DNA of 64,000 bases from Calothrix sp. PCC 7716 (GCF_019977735.1 NZ_AP025018.1:5522580-5586579), one strand, 5' to 3'; counted from the first letter of the stretch, positions 28,477 through 39,003 are shown. The notes: generated by a model not told the origin, from the sequence alone. Translations and numbers: made by a program.

Positions 28477-29865
28477 ATGAATTCTCAACTATCAATATCG
28501 GATATTATTCGCAAACAACGCAAATTTTTTCAAACCGGTGCAACTAAAGGTTTAGCTTTTCGTCTTGCCCAACTAAAAAACCTCAAGCAAGCAATACTTC
28601 AACACCAAACAGATATTGTACAAGCTTTGTTAGTAGATTTAAATAGGGCAGAAGTTGAGACTTATGCGACAGAAATACTCTTGATACTGGGCGAAATTGA
28701 TTATGCAATTAAAAATCTTAAAAAATGGATGCAGCCGGAAAAATTAGCAACTAATCTTCAACAGTTCCCTGCCTCAGCACGCATTTACCCAGAACCACTC
28801 GGAATAGCTTTAATAATTGGACCTTGGAATTATCCATTTCAGCTAACTTTGTCACCATTGATAGGAGCAATCGCAGCGGGTAATTGTGTCATCATAAAAC
28901 CATCAGAATTAGCCAATAATAGCTCTAAAGTCATAGCCGAAATTATCACTAAATATTTTGCTAAAGAATATATTACTGTAGTAGAAGGAGGTGTAGAAAC
29001 TAGCCAACTACTACTAGCAGAAAAATTTGACCATATATTCTTTACTGGTGGGACAGTCATTGGTAAAATTGTTATGGCAGCAGCCGCAAAACATTTAACA
29101 CCAGTAACTTTAGAATTGGGCGGAAAAAGTCCTTGTATTGTAGATGCTGACATCAAAATTGAATGCACCGCTCAACGTATCGTATGGGGTAAGTTTCTCA
29201 ATGCTGGACAAACTTGTGTGGCGCCTGATTATTTGTTAGTCAATAAAAACATCAAACCTCAGTTGTTAACTGCTATTCAAAAAAGTATCAAAGAATTTTA
29301 TGGCGATAATCCAGCAAAAAGTCTTGATTATGGCAGAATCATCAATCAAAAACATTTTGACAGACTAATTCAATTTTTGCAAGATGGTAATATTTGTATA
29401 GGTGGAGAAAGCAACAAGAACGAATGTTATATTGCTCCCACTGTAATAGATAATATTACCTTAACTTCGGCAGTCATGCAATCAGAAATTTTTGGACCCA
29501 TCCTGCCAATAATTGAATATGGTGATATCAACGAAGCTATAACCATAATCAACTCTCAACCAAAACCCTTAGCTATATATCTATTTTCTCAAAATAAACA
29601 ATTGCAACAGCGAATTTTACAAAACACATCATCCGGAGGAGTTTGTATAAATGATACAGTAATGCAAGCTGCTGCTTCTGGATTACCATTTGGTGGTGTC
29701 GGTGATAGCGGTATCGGTCGCTATCATGGTAAAACTAGTTTTGAAACTTTTTCCCATTACAAAACCGTGCTGCAAAGGTCTTTTTTATTTGATATAAAGC
29801 TACGATATGCTCCCTACAAAGGAAAATTGCAATGGCTGAAGCGAATTGTTGGTTCAAATACTTAG
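28477..29865 (+). CDS. Aldehyde dehydrogenase, class 3-like
   Basis: A 462-aa NAD(P)-dependent dehydrogenase. The glutamate motif is LELGGKSPC and the catalytic Cys is in FLNAGQTCVAPDY. FFTGGTVIGK lies in the cofactor site. The short class-3 architecture ends in a hydrophobic basic tail (about 440-462) that may attach to membranes. It would oxidise lipophilic aldehydes to acids. It is directly behind the CrtI-type gene and opposite the carotenoid oxygenase, so an apocarotenal substrate is a reasonable inference. Confidence 0.95.
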   Translation: MNSQLSISDIIRKQRKFFQTGATKGLAFRLAQLKNLKQAILQHQTDIVQALLVDLNRAEVETYATEILLILGEIDYAIKNLKKWMQPEKLATNLQQFPASARIYPEPLGIALIIGPWNYPFQLTLSPLIGAIAAGNCVIIKPSELANNSSKVIAEIITKYFAKEYITVVEGGVETSQLLLAEKFDHIFFTGGTVIGKIVMAAAAKHLTPVTLELGGKSPCIVDADIKIECTAQRIVWGKFLNAGQTCVAPDYLLVNKNIKPQLLTAIQKSIKEFYGDNPAKSLDYGRIINQKHFDRLIQFLQDGNICIGGESNKNECYIAPTVIDNITLTSAVMQSEIFGPILPIIEYGDINEAITIINSQPKPLAIYLFSQNKQLQQRILQNTSSGGVCINDTVMQAAASGLPFGGVGDSGIGRYHGKTSFETFSHYKTVLQRSFLFDIKLRYAPYKGKLQWLKRIVGSNT

Positions 29866-29918
29866 TTTAAAAGAATGTTTGAGCAGTATTAAATTTAGCT
29901 AAAATCTTAGTAAATCCC

Positions 29919-30075
29919 CCCTAACCCCCCTTAATAAGGGGGGAAAAAAAAGGCTTTTAGCCACCCCTTATTAAGGGGGAAAAAGAGGAGAGGCTTTTAG
30001 CCACCCCTTATTAAGGGGGAAAAAGAGGAGAGGTTTTTAGCCCCCCTTATTAAGGGGGGTAGGGGGGATTAAACC
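29919..30075. repeat. Tandem TTAATAAGGGGGG repeats
   Basis: Several copies of a CCCCTTATTAAGGGGG palindrome, joined by a repeated AGGCTTTTAGCC spacer, flanked by CCCCCTAACCCCCC and GGTAGGGGGG. It lies between convergent genes. Other family members are at 53188-53226 and 60951-61022. Confidence 0.92.
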
Positions 30076-30130
30076 AAGAATTTCGCATTAAATAAAACTT
30101 TTTAAATTTCCTCTAAGCAGAATAGATAAT

Positions 30131-31165
30131 TTATGCGACTTTAATAATTAATTTACCTATTTTGTTTGCATTAAAAAGTTTGAGAATTTCCTTTGGCGCC
30201 TTCTCTAAACCTTCAACTATTTCATACTCCTGTTTTATTTTCCCTAATTTCATCCACTCTCCAATATCCTTAATTGCCTCATGCCAACGATTATGATAAT
30301 CACTAACAATAAATCCTTGTATCCGTAAACGCTTCATTAAAATCAAACCAAAGTTTAATGGCCCTGGTACTGGTTCGGTAGAGTTATAAGTTGAGATTAA
30401 ACCACATAGAGGAATACGCGCGAACAGATTTAGATGCAACATCACTGTATCTAAGATTGTACCGCCGACATTATCAAAGTATATATCAACACCATTTGGA
30501 CAAGCATTTGCTAACGCGGTGTTTAAGTCGGTAGTTTTATAATTAATTGCTGCGTCAAAGCCAACAGAAGTTAACCATTGACATTTCTCATCGGAACTAG
30601 TAATTCCAACTACACGGCAGCCTTTAATTTTAGCAATTTGTCCGACAACTGAACCAACGGCGCCTGCCGCTGCTGAAACTACAACGGTTTCTCCTGGTTT
30701 TGGTTGTCCTATATCTAGCAAACCGAAATAAGCTGTTACACCAGTCACACCTAGTAGACCCACCGCAGCAAATAATGGGTCAGGTAAAGGTGGGTTAATT
30801 TTAGTTACAAAGTTTGCTTGGTTCTCTTTTAACAATGCATAGTCTTGCCAACCTAAAAGTCCTGTGACTATATCTCCTGATTTAAGGAACGGATTTTTAG
30901 ATTCTTCCACAACTCCAATTGCCACACCCCGCATTACTTCACCTAACTCGACTGGGGGCATATACTGTACCATGTCGCTCATCCAAATGCGGTTAGTAGG
31001 GTCGAGCGACAAATATAAATTTCTTACCAGTGCTTCACCTGGGTTGGGAGTTGGCACAGGCGCCTCTTTATACTCAAAATCACTTTCTTTGATATCTCCA
31101 ATTGGACGAGAAAGCAGGAGAAATTGCCGATTTACTCTTGATGTGTTTTCTACATTAGTACTCAT
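30131..31165 (-). CDS. NADP-dependent MDR-family oxidoreductase (PTGR/LTB4DH-like)
   Basis: A 344-aa zinc-free MDR enzyme from the ATG at 31165 (MSTNVENTSRVNRQFLL), preceded by AGGGAG. The longer frame starts at 31195. The N-terminal part has LSLDPTNRIWMSD. The cofactor domain has the VSAAAGAVGSVVGQIAKIKGC fold start and VDIYFDNVGG. The family reduces activated double bonds of alkenals and enones. It is convergent with the aldehyde dehydrogenase. A detox or lipid-aldehyde role is possible; the substrate is unknown. Confidence 0.92.
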   Translation of the reverse strand: MSTNVENTSRVNRQFLLLSRPIGDIKESDFEYKEAPVPTPNPGEALVRNLYLSLDPTNRIWMSDMVQYMPPVELGEVMRGVAIGVVEESKNPFLKSGDIVTGLLGWQDYALLKENQANFVTKINPPLPDPLFAAVGLLGVTGVTAYFGLLDIGQPKPGETVVVSAAAGAVGSVVGQIAKIKGCRVVGITSSDEKCQWLTSVGFDAAINYKTTDLNTALANACPNGVDIYFDNVGGTILDTVMLHLNLFARIPLCGLISTYNSTEPVPGPLNFGLILMKRLRIQGFIVSDYHNRWHEAIKDIGEWMKLGKIKQEYEIVEGLEKAPKEILKLFNANKIGKLIIKVA

Positions 31166-31261
31166 GTTGCTCCCTAAAGATAACGCGCGCTCCAATTCAA
31201 AGCATACATCTTGAACTCATATAGAGGGCATTTCATCCAAAAGAGTTGTTGGTGGTTTTAA

Positions 31262-31346
31262 AGTCTTGAATGCAGTACTACTGGTTTACGCTAACCAGTA
31301 GTACCAAAATAAGGCATTTCAAGTCAGATAATGCTTTTGTTCTATA
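31262..31346. repeat. Dispersed ACCAGTAGTACC repeat
   Basis: GTACTACTGGTTT and AACCAGTAGTACC face each other (about 31275-31306) and form a hairpin. The tail up to 31346 matches 24370-24425. It is upstream of the cupin gene. Confidence 0.7.
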
Positions 31347-31420
31347 GGTGAGTAAAAGATGCATAAGTTGATTTTTTGCCACGTGAATAAAAAAGGAAGT
31401 ATTGCAAATAAATTACTATC

Positions 31421-31882
31421 ATGGCAGAAAAAACAGTATCGAATCATCATGATTCCTGTGGGCAATTCGAGCAAAAGCCAACCGAGCTAATAATTGTACG
31501 TTCATTACCAGAAACGCTCTCGAAACAATCTTTACCCAATTTTGTTGGTATTTGTAAAAGCACAGTGGGCGCCCAAGGGATTGCAATGTATTTAACGATA
31601 ATTCCTCCAGGTGGAATTGCCGAACCACACTACCATCCAGAGCATGAAACAGCAATTTACCTGCTACTGGGTCAAGTTGAAGTCCGTTATGGTGAGGGAC
31701 TCAAGCAAAGCCAAGTGTGTGAAGCTGGGGATTTTATTTTCACTCCTCCAGGTGTTCCGCATCAGCCTATAAATTTGAGTACAACAGAACCCGTATATGT
31801 ACTAGCTGCTCGTAATGACCCAGACGAAGAGGAGAAAGTTGTACCCTACGACCCAATGCTCTTAAAGAGCGTGAGCGAATAA
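31421..31882 (+). CDS. Cupin-domain protein
   Basis: A 153-aa single-cupin protein. Motif 1 is EPHYHPEHETAIYLLLGQVEV, with the metal-binding His-His-Glu triad, and motif 2 is GDFIFTPPGVPHQPIN with the second His site. Cupins of this size are sugar isomerases, dioxygenases or storage-type proteins; no finer call is possible. It is monocistronic, with no signal peptide. Confidence 0.88.
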   Translation: MAEKTVSNHHDSCGQFEQKPTELIIVRSLPETLSKQSLPNFVGICKSTVGAQGIAMYLTIIPPGGIAEPHYHPEHETAIYLLLGQVEVRYGEGLKQSQVCEAGDFIFTPPGVPHQPINLSTTEPVYVLAARNDPDEEEKVVPYDPMLLKSVSE

Positions 31883-31949
31883 AGTCAGAAATGCACCACG
31901 ACCCGTAGCACATAAAAATCGTAGGGTGTGTGACGCTATAAAAGAATAT

Positions 31950-32208
31950 CGTTGCAGCAGGTTTGATTTATTTAATTGCTACTGGCAAACCTGGTTTTAC
32001 CCTCACAGATGGATGAATTCCGCATACAACCAAACGAGAGCAAATCTACGACACTGGAAAACAGCAACTCTCGCGTATACTGGGTTTGAGCGTTTGTTTC
32101 AAATATTTGATTGATTTTTTCCGGCGCCAACACTTGTTCCATCAATCCTCGAACCATGACACTAATTGGACTTTCTTCCACAAATCGCTCAAAAATTGCG
32201 CCCAGCAT
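31950..32208 (-). pseudogene. N-terminal fragment of an IS4-family transposase
   Basis: From 32208 the minus strand reads MLGAIFERFVEESPISVMV, then LAPEKINQIFETNAQTQYT and RELLFSSVVDL, the usual start of a cyanobacterial IS4-type transposase. A one-base insertion near the TCGTTTGG stretch moves the expected LVVCGIHPSV into another frame. The remainder of the element is gone, so it is a dead relic. Confidence 0.7.
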
Positions 32209-32483
32209 AAAACTAGCCCTTGCTAAAGTTGTCCGAGGCGCCCGCGTAGCGGGCGCTGTGGATAATTATCTCACGAAAGGAATATGTGCAACTTTTGCCA
32301 CCTTGACAGGGCTAGGTGGGCACTGCCCACCATACAAATGTAAACGTCTGTATGTTGCAAAAAATCCTTTTTCACCTAATTCGACGCAATATAATTTGAA
32401 AAGTAAGCGCCGTACCTCTCTCTGTGAACTCTGTGTCTCTGTGGTAAGTAAAATAATTTTACTGCACAGGCTAGAAGCCTATG
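32209..32483. repeat. Repeat-rich intergenic region
   Basis: It holds a short strong hairpin (GCGCCCGC, GTA, GCGGGCGC at 32238-32256), a GGTGGGCACTGCCCACC palindrome near 32318, and a CTCTGTGTCTCTGTGG plus ACTGCACAGGC...GCCTATGCTACAA module at about 32418-32492, related to 9628 and 61047. No gene is seen. Confidence 0.7.
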
Positions 32484-35120
32484 CTACAAGAGGGGTAAAT
32501 TATTGATTTGTAATAAGTCTAAGCCTTGCTCAAATATTTCATCAATTGGTAGCATTTTCCCATCTTTGGTCATAAATTTGTGGTCTGAAGTTGCTTTAAT
32601 AATGGCGCCATTTTCCAATTCATATTCATTAACGGATTGGCGCCCGCGATTATGGAATTGAGCGATAGGTTGTGTATAAACAATTCCATTACTATCAACG
32701 GTAAACACAGAACATTCAATTTGTTTCTCTACAATTTCACCGATTTTCAAAAACCCATATTCCACAGTTAATATTTCTGTGTCATAACTCAAGCAATATT
32801 CGGCAAATTTTAACATATCTTCAAATAGCTTTTCGGCTACTTGCTTTTTCACACCGTTCATTGTTGAACCATCAATGAACTTTTCGCGCTGTTTCTGCAT
32901 TTCAGAAACTTTCTTTTTACCCATCGCGCGACGCAGTAAGTCTGCTTGACCTAGCGTATATCCTGCCATGTCTTGGGCAATTTTCATGATTTGCTCTTGG
33001 TATACCATAATACCGTAAGTTTCATCAAGAATTGGTTCTAAAACCTGACTTTCGTAGTCTATTTCCTCACGTCCGTGTTTACGGTCGATAAAATGAGGAA
33101 TTAAGCCAGCGTCTAATGGTCCGGGTCTGTATAATGCCAAGATAGATGAAATATCTTCTATATTAGATGGTTTTAAATCGCGAACTATTTGCTTCATTCC
33201 AGACGATTCTAGCTGAAAAATTCCTTCTAGCTCACCTGACTCCAATAATTCAAACGTTTTTTTAACGTCATTGGGTAATCTGGCATTTTCTCCACCTTTG
33301 GCAAGTATTCTTTGAGCTTTACGTTCTAAACTGGTAATTTCATATGGGTCAAGCTTACAGTTATGATTTTGCTGTATTAAATCTAGGGCGTTTTGAATCA
33401 TGGTAAGATTCTTCAACCCTAAAAAGTCCATCTTCAATAACCCAATCGAATCTAAGTCTTCCATGTAATACTGGGTTATCACCGAACCATCGTTGTTACG
33501 TTGTAATGGTACAATTTCATCTAACGGTTCGGCAGATATTACCACACCCGCAGCGTGTACACCAAAGGTTTTATTTGTTCCTTCAATACGTATTGCCATA
33601 TCAAGCCAATGCTTGACTCTAGGGTCATTATCATATTTTTCTTTAAAATCTGGTGATGGGGTATCGTCGGCAATCATTTTTGCAAGGGGTGTTGGTTTGC
33701 CACGCGATACTGGGATTAATTTTGCCATTTTATCAGATTCCCCATAAGGAATATTCAATACTCTGGCAACGTCTTTTAATACCGACTTTGATGTGAGACG
33801 GTTAAAAGTGATAATTTGAGCTACCCTGTCGGCGCCATACTTACTAGTAACATATTCAATAACTGCATCACGCTTAGAGATACAGAAATCTGTATCGATA
33901 TCAGGCATTGACTTCCGTTCAGGATTTAGAAAACGCTCGAATAATAACCCGTGGTGTACAGGGTCAATATTAGTAATCCCCATTGAGAACGCAACTAATG
34001 AACCTGCTGCTGAACCTCTACCTGGACCTACAGCTATATTATTATCTCTAGCAAACTTAATATAATCCCAAACAATTAAAAAGTATCCAGAGAATCCCAT
34101 CTGCTGAATCATTTTTAACTCATATTCCATTCGCTCTCTATAAGCAACGTCTAATTCGCTTCTACTTCTACACCGTTGCTTTTCGAGTATTCCCTGCCAA
34201 GCAACCTCCTCTACGAATGTATCGGTTGTATGTCCTGCTGGAATTGGATAATGAGGAATTCTCGGTTCACCAAGAATGTCGTATTGCTCAACTTTATCAG
34301 CAACTTCTTCGGTATTACTTACTGCTTCTGCAATAACATCATCAGGTAAATGGTCACGAAATAATTGCCGCATTTCGTCAGCAGACTTTAAGTACTCAGT
34401 TCCGCTATACCGCATCCGGTTTTCTTCGACAATTAATTTACCCGTTTGAATACACAGTAATGCGTCGTGTGCTTCTACATCAAAACAAGAAATAAAGTGC
34501 GAGTCATTTGTTGCAACAATTTTTATACCAAGCTCGCGCGCAATTCTAACAATTTCAACGTTGACAATTCTATCTTCTTGTGAGCCGTGGTCTTGAATTT
34601 CTAAGTAAAAATCATCCCCAAATACATCTTTATACCATTGTGCGACTTTGCGCGCGGCATCTGGTCTATTACTCATAATCGCTTGCGGTATTTCTCCACC
34701 CAAACAAGCGCTAGTCACTATCAAATCTTCGTGATACTTCTGTAATAATTCTTTATTTATACAAGGACGCGAAAAAATACCCTTACCTTGAACACCCTCA
34801 AGGTGCGATATCGATGTTAATTTAACTAAATTTTTATAACCCTTTGTACTTTTGGCTAAAACTACTTGGTGATACTTCGGGCGCCGCTCCTGTTTTGTGA
34901 TATCACCGTTAATAATATACATCTCATTGCCAATTATTGGCTTGATGGTCTTACCCCGGCAAATCTTAATCAACTCTACTGCACCATACATCACACCGTG
35001 GTCGGTCAGGGCAATTGCCTTCATCCCTAACTCAATAGCACGGTCTATCAATTCTGGCAACTGACTGGCGCCGTCTAATAAGCTGTAATCACTATGAATA
35101 TGTAGAGGTACGAAAGACAT
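32484..35120 (-). CDS. dnaE: DNA polymerase III alpha subunit, N-terminal part, with N-half of split intein
   Basis: An 878-aa protein. Residues 1-775 are the N-extein: the PHP domain ([11 protein letters not shown]) and the polymerase palm with the catalytic MPDIDTDF acids. From Cys776 the last 103 residues are the DnaE split-intein N-fragment ([20 protein letters not shown], ending LPL). In filamentous cyanobacteria the C-fragment plus the remaining polymerase is encoded by a distant gene, and the two are joined by protein trans-splicing. The partner is not in this window. A hairpin terminator upstream at 35349 insulates it. Confidence 0.98.
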   Translation of the reverse strand: MSFVPLHIHSDYSLLDGASQLPELIDRAIELGMKAIALTDHGVMYGAVELIKICRGKTIKPIIGNEMYIINGDITKQERRPKYHQVVLAKSTKGYKNLVKLTSISHLEGVQGKGIFSRPCINKELLQKYHEDLIVTSACLGGEIPQAIMSNRPDAARKVAQWYKDVFGDDFYLEIQDHGSQEDRIVNVEIVRIARELGIKIVATNDSHFISCFDVEAHDALLCIQTGKLIVEENRMRYSGTEYLKSADEMRQLFRDHLPDDVIAEAVSNTEEVADKVEQYDILGEPRIPHYPIPAGHTTDTFVEEVAWQGILEKQRCRSRSELDVAYRERMEYELKMIQQMGFSGYFLIVWDYIKFARDNNIAVGPGRGSAAGSLVAFSMGITNIDPVHHGLLFERFLNPERKSMPDIDTDFCISKRDAVIEYVTSKYGADRVAQIITFNRLTSKSVLKDVARVLNIPYGESDKMAKLIPVSRGKPTPLAKMIADDTPSPDFKEKYDNDPRVKHWLDMAIRIEGTNKTFGVHAAGVVISAEPLDEIVPLQRNNDGSVITQYYMEDLDSIGLLKMDFLGLKNLTMIQNALDLIQQNHNCKLDPYEITSLERKAQRILAKGGENARLPNDVKKTFELLESGELEGIFQLESSGMKQIVRDLKPSNIEDISSILALYRPGPLDAGLIPHFIDRKHGREEIDYESQVLEPILDETYGIMVYQEQIMKIAQDMAGYTLGQADLLRRAMGKKKVSEMQKQREKFIDGSTMNGVKKQVAEKLFEDMLKFAEYCLSYDTEILTVEYGFLKIGEIVEKQIECSVFTVDSNGIVYTQPIAQFHNRGRQSVNEYELENGAIIKATSDHKFMTKDGKMLPIDEIFEQGLDLLQINNLPLL

Positions 35121-35348
35121 AGCTTTTTATAAAATAATTAATATCAGGTCATAATTATATGCCCACGCGACTCCATTGCTTCAATTTTGTAATTAAAAAA
35201 AGTAAAACTTTTGTACCATTTAATATACAATTCGTATCGTTTTGCAACGGATACAACAGATGTAACGGATAAATTATTAGTTACAAACGCTCCAAAGTAG
35301 TGCGACTAGAAATAAACAAATTGTGGAAGCTTAAAATAATTTAAACAA

Positions 35349-35378
35349 ATTCCCGACTTTTTTTAATGAGTCGGGAAT
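35349..35378. terminator. Hairpin, terminator-like
   Basis: ATTCCCGACT (35349-35358) and AGTCGGGAAT (35369-35378) make a 10-bp perfect stem with a T-rich loop. It lies between the dnaE start and the small ORF at 35449, and could end the latter's transcript. Confidence 0.6.
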
Positions 35379-35448
35379 CTGAAAGTATAGCTATATATAT
35401 ACGTGTCACAACTAAAATAAAAATATTGCACCCGTAATAATACCTATA

Positions 35449-35688
35449 TTAATACTGCCCCTTAGCATCGCAATGTTTCTCCCAACATCGCTGCAAAAGC
35501 TCTACTCGGTAAATATGAGCAAACCTTCTGGGATTGAGTATAGGAGACTTTTCAGCAAGCAAAGGCTGGTTTAAATACTGCCAAAGCGGGAATCTTATGT
35601 TGATTTGTTCTGGAGTCATATCAAAAGTAAGCAGGATGGTGTAAAAGTGTTCTACAGTGTTCGATTTGTAATTATGAATACCTAACAC
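35449..35688 (-). CDS. Small hypothetical protein
   Basis: A 79-aa frame. The more protein-like part starts at the internal Met24 (MTPEQINIRFPLWQYLNQP, position 35619) and gives 56 residues with a conserved-looking RRFAHIYRVELLQRCWE. No family is recognised with certainty and no strong ribosome-binding site is seen. It may be genuine because such short Trp/Arg-rich proteins recur in cyanobacteria, but that is a weak argument. Confidence 0.45.
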   Translation of the reverse strand: MLGIHNYKSNTVEHFYTILLTFDMTPEQINIRFPLWQYLNQPLLAEKSPILNPRRFAHIYRVELLQRCWEKHCDAKGQY

Positions 35689-35781
35689 TGAATATACAAG
35701 TCAAACATTACACATTCTGCCTATGATTGTCTTTGTGGCAATTGCGGAATATTTAAATTTGTACGTAGACAGATGTTACAT

Positions 35782-35809
35782 GTAGAGACGTTACATGTAA
35801 CGTCTCTAC
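35782..35809. repeat. 28-bp perfect palindrome of the GTAGAGACG family
   Basis: GTAGAGACGTTACA followed by its exact inverse. Same family and length as the palindrome in the groES-groEL gap at 12563-12590. Confidence 0.88.
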
Positions 35810-35853
35810 TGGGGTGGTGTAAATAAACCTGATTTTTTGGGAATACTAAGGAT

Positions 35854-36054
35854 AATGAATTAGGTTTACCTTTCAATAAGAAAAATATTTCCTCATTACA
35901 ACCGTTATGGGTAGTAAGCAATTTAATTCTTGGATGTTTGATTTGGCACTCTGAAGCGATAGCTGAAATTTTTCCAGATAGTACTTTGCCTGTAAAGGCG
36001 CCTGCTAATAGTACGCAATTACCGAATACCCCTGAACTGTTACAAAATTACTAG
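35854..36054 (+). pseudogene. Possible N-terminal relic of a secreted haemagglutinin-like protein
   Basis: An open frame without a start codon reads SLQPLWVVSNLILGCLIWH (signal-peptide-like), then AEIFPDSTLPVKAPANS before a stop. This resembles the start of two-partner-secretion proteins, which have a signal peptide followed by an I-PD-TLP motif. Nothing follows it, so if real it is a relic. Confidence 0.3.
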
Positions 36055-36222
36055 GTTGCATTGATTCATAAAACCTAGGACGGGAGCAAAGAACCGGGTT
36101 TCTAAGATTTTTGCTTTCGTCCTAAAACCAACACCCCGCATCAATAAATGTAGAGAAGCGTTTACGGAGTGTACCGCCGATAAATTTTCCTACGGAGAAG
36201 CAACGAAAAGCGCGTATCTCCT

Positions 36223-36381
36223 AACTTGCACCTTGAACTTATTGAGAATGAGAGAGCTTGTAATGCTTATTATTACGTAGGGTGGGCACCCTCCGGGTTC
36301 ACCAGTTTGACGCGCACGGAAACCGAGACGCGCCAACTGGTTCACTGCCCACCTTACTTTGCTCTCGAAGGTACAAGATGT
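36223..36381. repeat. MITE/REP-like element with CTTGCACCTT ends
   Basis: Left arm ACTTGCACCTT (36224-36234) and right arm AAGGTACAAGATGT (36368-36381). The inside shares GAGAATGAGAGAGCTTGTAA and GGTGGGCA blocks with the element at 51691-51797, read in the opposite direction. Confidence 0.7.
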
Positions 36382-36584
36382 CAGGTATCTGATATTATAA
36401 ACATTACATATTTGTCAAGGTCTTTTTGGCATTAATTAATCAGAACTCTTAAATTACTGTGTGAATATGCGATTCAATCGCATGTTATTTGCTGTTTCAA
36501 AAGGCGCCAATACATAAAGCTTGAATCGCATGACTTCATTAGAAGTCGAAGTAATGGAAACAAAGATTCTCTAATTTCAGAACA

Positions 36585-36977
36585 ATGAACAAACAACGCA
36601 TTCTCAAAGTCTTGGGAACAACTTGCTGTGCAATGCTGGGACTATCCTTTATTGTCGCAACTTCCCAACCAGCTAAAGCAGATTGGATGGAATGGGGAAA
36701 ACAAGTAATAGAAGATAACTTCAACGCACTGAGAGGTAACACTGTCGGTCGAGTCTATGACCAAACCTTTATCGCAGAACTATCGCAAGAAGAAGTCAAA
36801 CAATACAAAGACCGATGGGGAGGTGACTACACAGCAAAAATTAGCGACTGGTGCAACGACAAAGCATACCAAGCAGGATGGAGAAACCCTATTGGCAACC
36901 AAATTGTTTTTCTCAACACAACTTGGCGTGAAGAAAACGGTAAAGTAAACTGCTACGTTCGACACGCCGCAAAGTAA
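36585..36977 (+). CDS. Small secreted hypothetical protein
   Basis: A 130-aa protein with a clear signal peptide (MNKQRILKVLGTTCCAMLGL, cleavage probably after AKA near residue 32). The mature part is small, Trp-rich and has two cysteines (SDWCNDK and KVNCYVR) that could form a disulfide in the periplasm. No family is recognised. A strong terminator follows at 37021, so it is a single-gene transcript. Confidence 0.7.
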   Translation: MNKQRILKVLGTTCCAMLGLSFIVATSQPAKADWMEWGKQVIEDNFNALRGNTVGRVYDQTFIAELSQEEVKQYKDRWGGDYTAKISDWCNDKAYQAGWRNPIGNQIVFLNTTWREENGKVNCYVRHAAK

Positions 36978-37020
36978 TTTTGTACTTCCCATCAAACCTA
37001 CCAATAATAGCCGATATATG

Positions 37021-37056
37021 AAACGTCTAAATGCGACAATTTAGACGTTTTTCTTT
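37021..37056 (+). terminator. Intrinsic terminator
   Basis: AAACGTCTAAAT (37021-37032) and ATTTAGACGTTT (37039-37050) form a 12-bp perfect stem with a 6-base loop, followed by a T-rich run. It ends the secreted-protein transcript. Confidence 0.9.
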
Positions 37057-37612
37057 GTTCGTATTAAATTTAGTGGCGCCTTTAAGTCGATTTATAAAGT
37101 AAAATTCAAACTCTGTAGGTTGGGTGGAGCGTAGCGGGAACCCAACATATTGCCTACATCTTAGCGGTATTAGTAATCATAATTATTATAACAAATATAA
37201 AAAATTTAAGTATATTTCCGGAATCGGTCTTGAAAATGTTGAATACACTTTATGATTTAGTAAAGTATACTCAGTAATAACCGCAGTGTTCCCTTGCCAA
37301 GTCTCAAACCTCTGTCCCAATCAGAACTTTTAATTTAATAGCTATATGACGCTCTACCGCATTAAGTTATATTCATTACTGAAAGCAAGGGATGAACTAA
37401 ATAATGTATCTGCTTATTTAAACAGCTACAAGGCTTTAATATGCAAAAAGTAAAAAATATTACAATAATTGCAAAAGATATGAGACTAAAACCAGTATTC
37501 GGAAACTTGCAGGAAATATTGCTTCCTCTTCAGACAATGTAAACTTGCACGAACATTTGTTTGGAGTTCAGGCGCCAGTTCAACAATAATTAAATATATC
37601 TAGCAAACGAAA
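37057..37612. other. Intergenic region upstream of the CHAT-SAVED gene
   Basis: About 550 bp with a GTAGGTTGGGTGGAGCGTAG...CCCAAC palindromic repeat near 37116-37148 and no gene. The AT-rich 37440-37612 part presumably carries the promoter of the CHAT-SAVED operon. Confidence 0.5.
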
Positions 37613-38929
37613 ATGCCAAAAAAACGTATCCTCATTCTTGCAGCGAACCCGAAAGCAAGTCCCTATCTAGATTTACCTTCAGAAGTTGAAAAGATTAAAG
37701 AAGCACTAGAACGCGCGCACTTGGATGATAAATTTGAAATAATAGACCGTGCGTGTGTGACTCCTGAAAAACTTTCTTGGACTGTGCTAAAGGTTAAACC
37801 AGATATTGTTCACTTTTGTGGACATGGTTACGGCGATGAAGGTTTGCTACTAGAAGGTGCAACAGATCAAGGTCAATTAGTTAGCACAAAAGCTTTATCT
37901 GGATTATTTGAGTTATTTGCAGATAAGGTAGAATGTGTATTACTCAATGCCTGTTATGCAGAAGTACAAGCTGATGTTATCAAGCAACATATTAAGTATG
38001 TTGTAGGTATGAGTGAAGCAATTGGTGATAAGGCAGCGATAAAGTTCTCAGTTGGCTTTTATGATGCGCTCTATGACGGACAAGATTACGAATTTGCTTT
38101 TAAATATGCTTGTAATCGTATTTGTTTGGATGGAATAGACCAAGCGCATATTCCTGTTCTTAAAAAGAAACCTAACGGTAATGATATTGTTAACCTTTGG
38201 GTACATGGCTGGGTAAAACAAAATTATGATAATCCACCAACTGTTGAGCTTGACTGGACAGACTATTTTGATATAGATTCTCAACCTCGTTGCATTGCGA
38301 GCCAAGATACGTGGGATAATGTTCTAAAACCAAGTTTAATTAAAACAAGAAATGAATTAACTGAGGGACGTTCGGCACTAACTGTAAATATACAAGGGCG
38401 ATTACCATTATCAGCAGCATTTGTTATTGGTAGTACTTTTCCTGATACCAGAGGTTACAATTTACAGGTAGAGCAACGAAGTCAATCGAAAAATAGCGCA
38501 TGGTGGCGTTCAGACGCAAGCCCTTCGGATGTTAAATTTAAGGTTATTAAGGAAGAAGGAGAAGTTGGAGAGCATCTTTTATTTGGTATTGGTATTACAG
38601 GTGATGGTTTGAGAGATATTCAAAAACTACATAAATCACCAGTTGGTTTAGATAAGTTTGATTCGTTTGTTTATATTGAACCTGAGAACGGCGCCGGAGA
38701 ACAAGCAATTAGTTCAGATGGGGATGCTCTAGCTTTGGTACTCCATGCCAAAGAGCTAATTCGCCAATATCGTCAAAAGTATGATGTAGGCTGCATACAC
38801 TTAGTATTATTTGCGCCTCTTGGCTTTTGCTTACTTTTAGGTCAGCGCTTGCGAGTCATTGGTGAAGTAGTTACTTATGAGTTTATACCAGGTAAAAATT
38901 ACCAACCCTCAGTTAAACTTTGTATTTAA
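37613..38929 (+). CDS. CHAT-SAVED protein (cyclic-oligonucleotide-activated caspase-like protease)
   Basis: A 438-aa protein. Residues about 1-200 are a CHAT caspase-like domain with a His71 (HFCGHG) and Cys114 (LLNACYAE) dyad. Residues about 250-438 are a SAVED domain (PLSAAFVIGSTFPDT, then ALALVLHAKELIRQY and VGCIHLVLFAPLGFCLLLGQ), the sensor of cyclic oligonucleotides known from CBASS and type III CRISPR effectors. SAVED-CHAT proteases have been described with a type III-B system in another phylum. No CD-NTase is nearby, so Cas10 of the cmr operon downstream is the likely signal source. A membrane-protein gene follows after 74 bp on the same strand, then CRISPR array 1. Confidence 0.9.
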   Translation: MPKKRILILAANPKASPYLDLPSEVEKIKEALERAHLDDKFEIIDRACVTPEKLSWTVLKVKPDIVHFCGHGYGDEGLLLEGATDQGQLVSTKALSGLFELFADKVECVLLNACYAEVQADVIKQHIKYVVGMSEAIGDKAAIKFSVGFYDALYDGQDYEFAFKYACNRICLDGIDQAHIPVLKKKPNGNDIVNLWVHGWVKQNYDNPPTVELDWTDYFDIDSQPRCIASQDTWDNVLKPSLIKTRNELTEGRSALTVNIQGRLPLSAAFVIGSTFPDTRGYNLQVEQRSQSKNSAWWRSDASPSDVKFKVIKEEGEVGEHLLFGIGITGDGLRDIQKLHKSPVGLDKFDSFVYIEPENGAGEQAISSDGDALALVLHAKELIRQYRQKYDVGCIHLVLFAPLGFCLLLGQRLRVIGEVVTYEFIPGKNYQPSVKLCI

Positions 38930-39003
38930 TAGATATTAAGAACCCTTGTAATTATTCATTCAAGGGTATAATTATTTTTTAGAATCCTCTTACTAATATC
39001 AAG

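Noticed and set aside
31926-32114. 62-aa plus-strand ORF
   Set aside because: Antisense to the IS4-type transposase relic.
36226-36435. 69-aa plus-strand ORF
   Set aside because: It lies within a dispersed inverted-repeat element and has no protein-like features.
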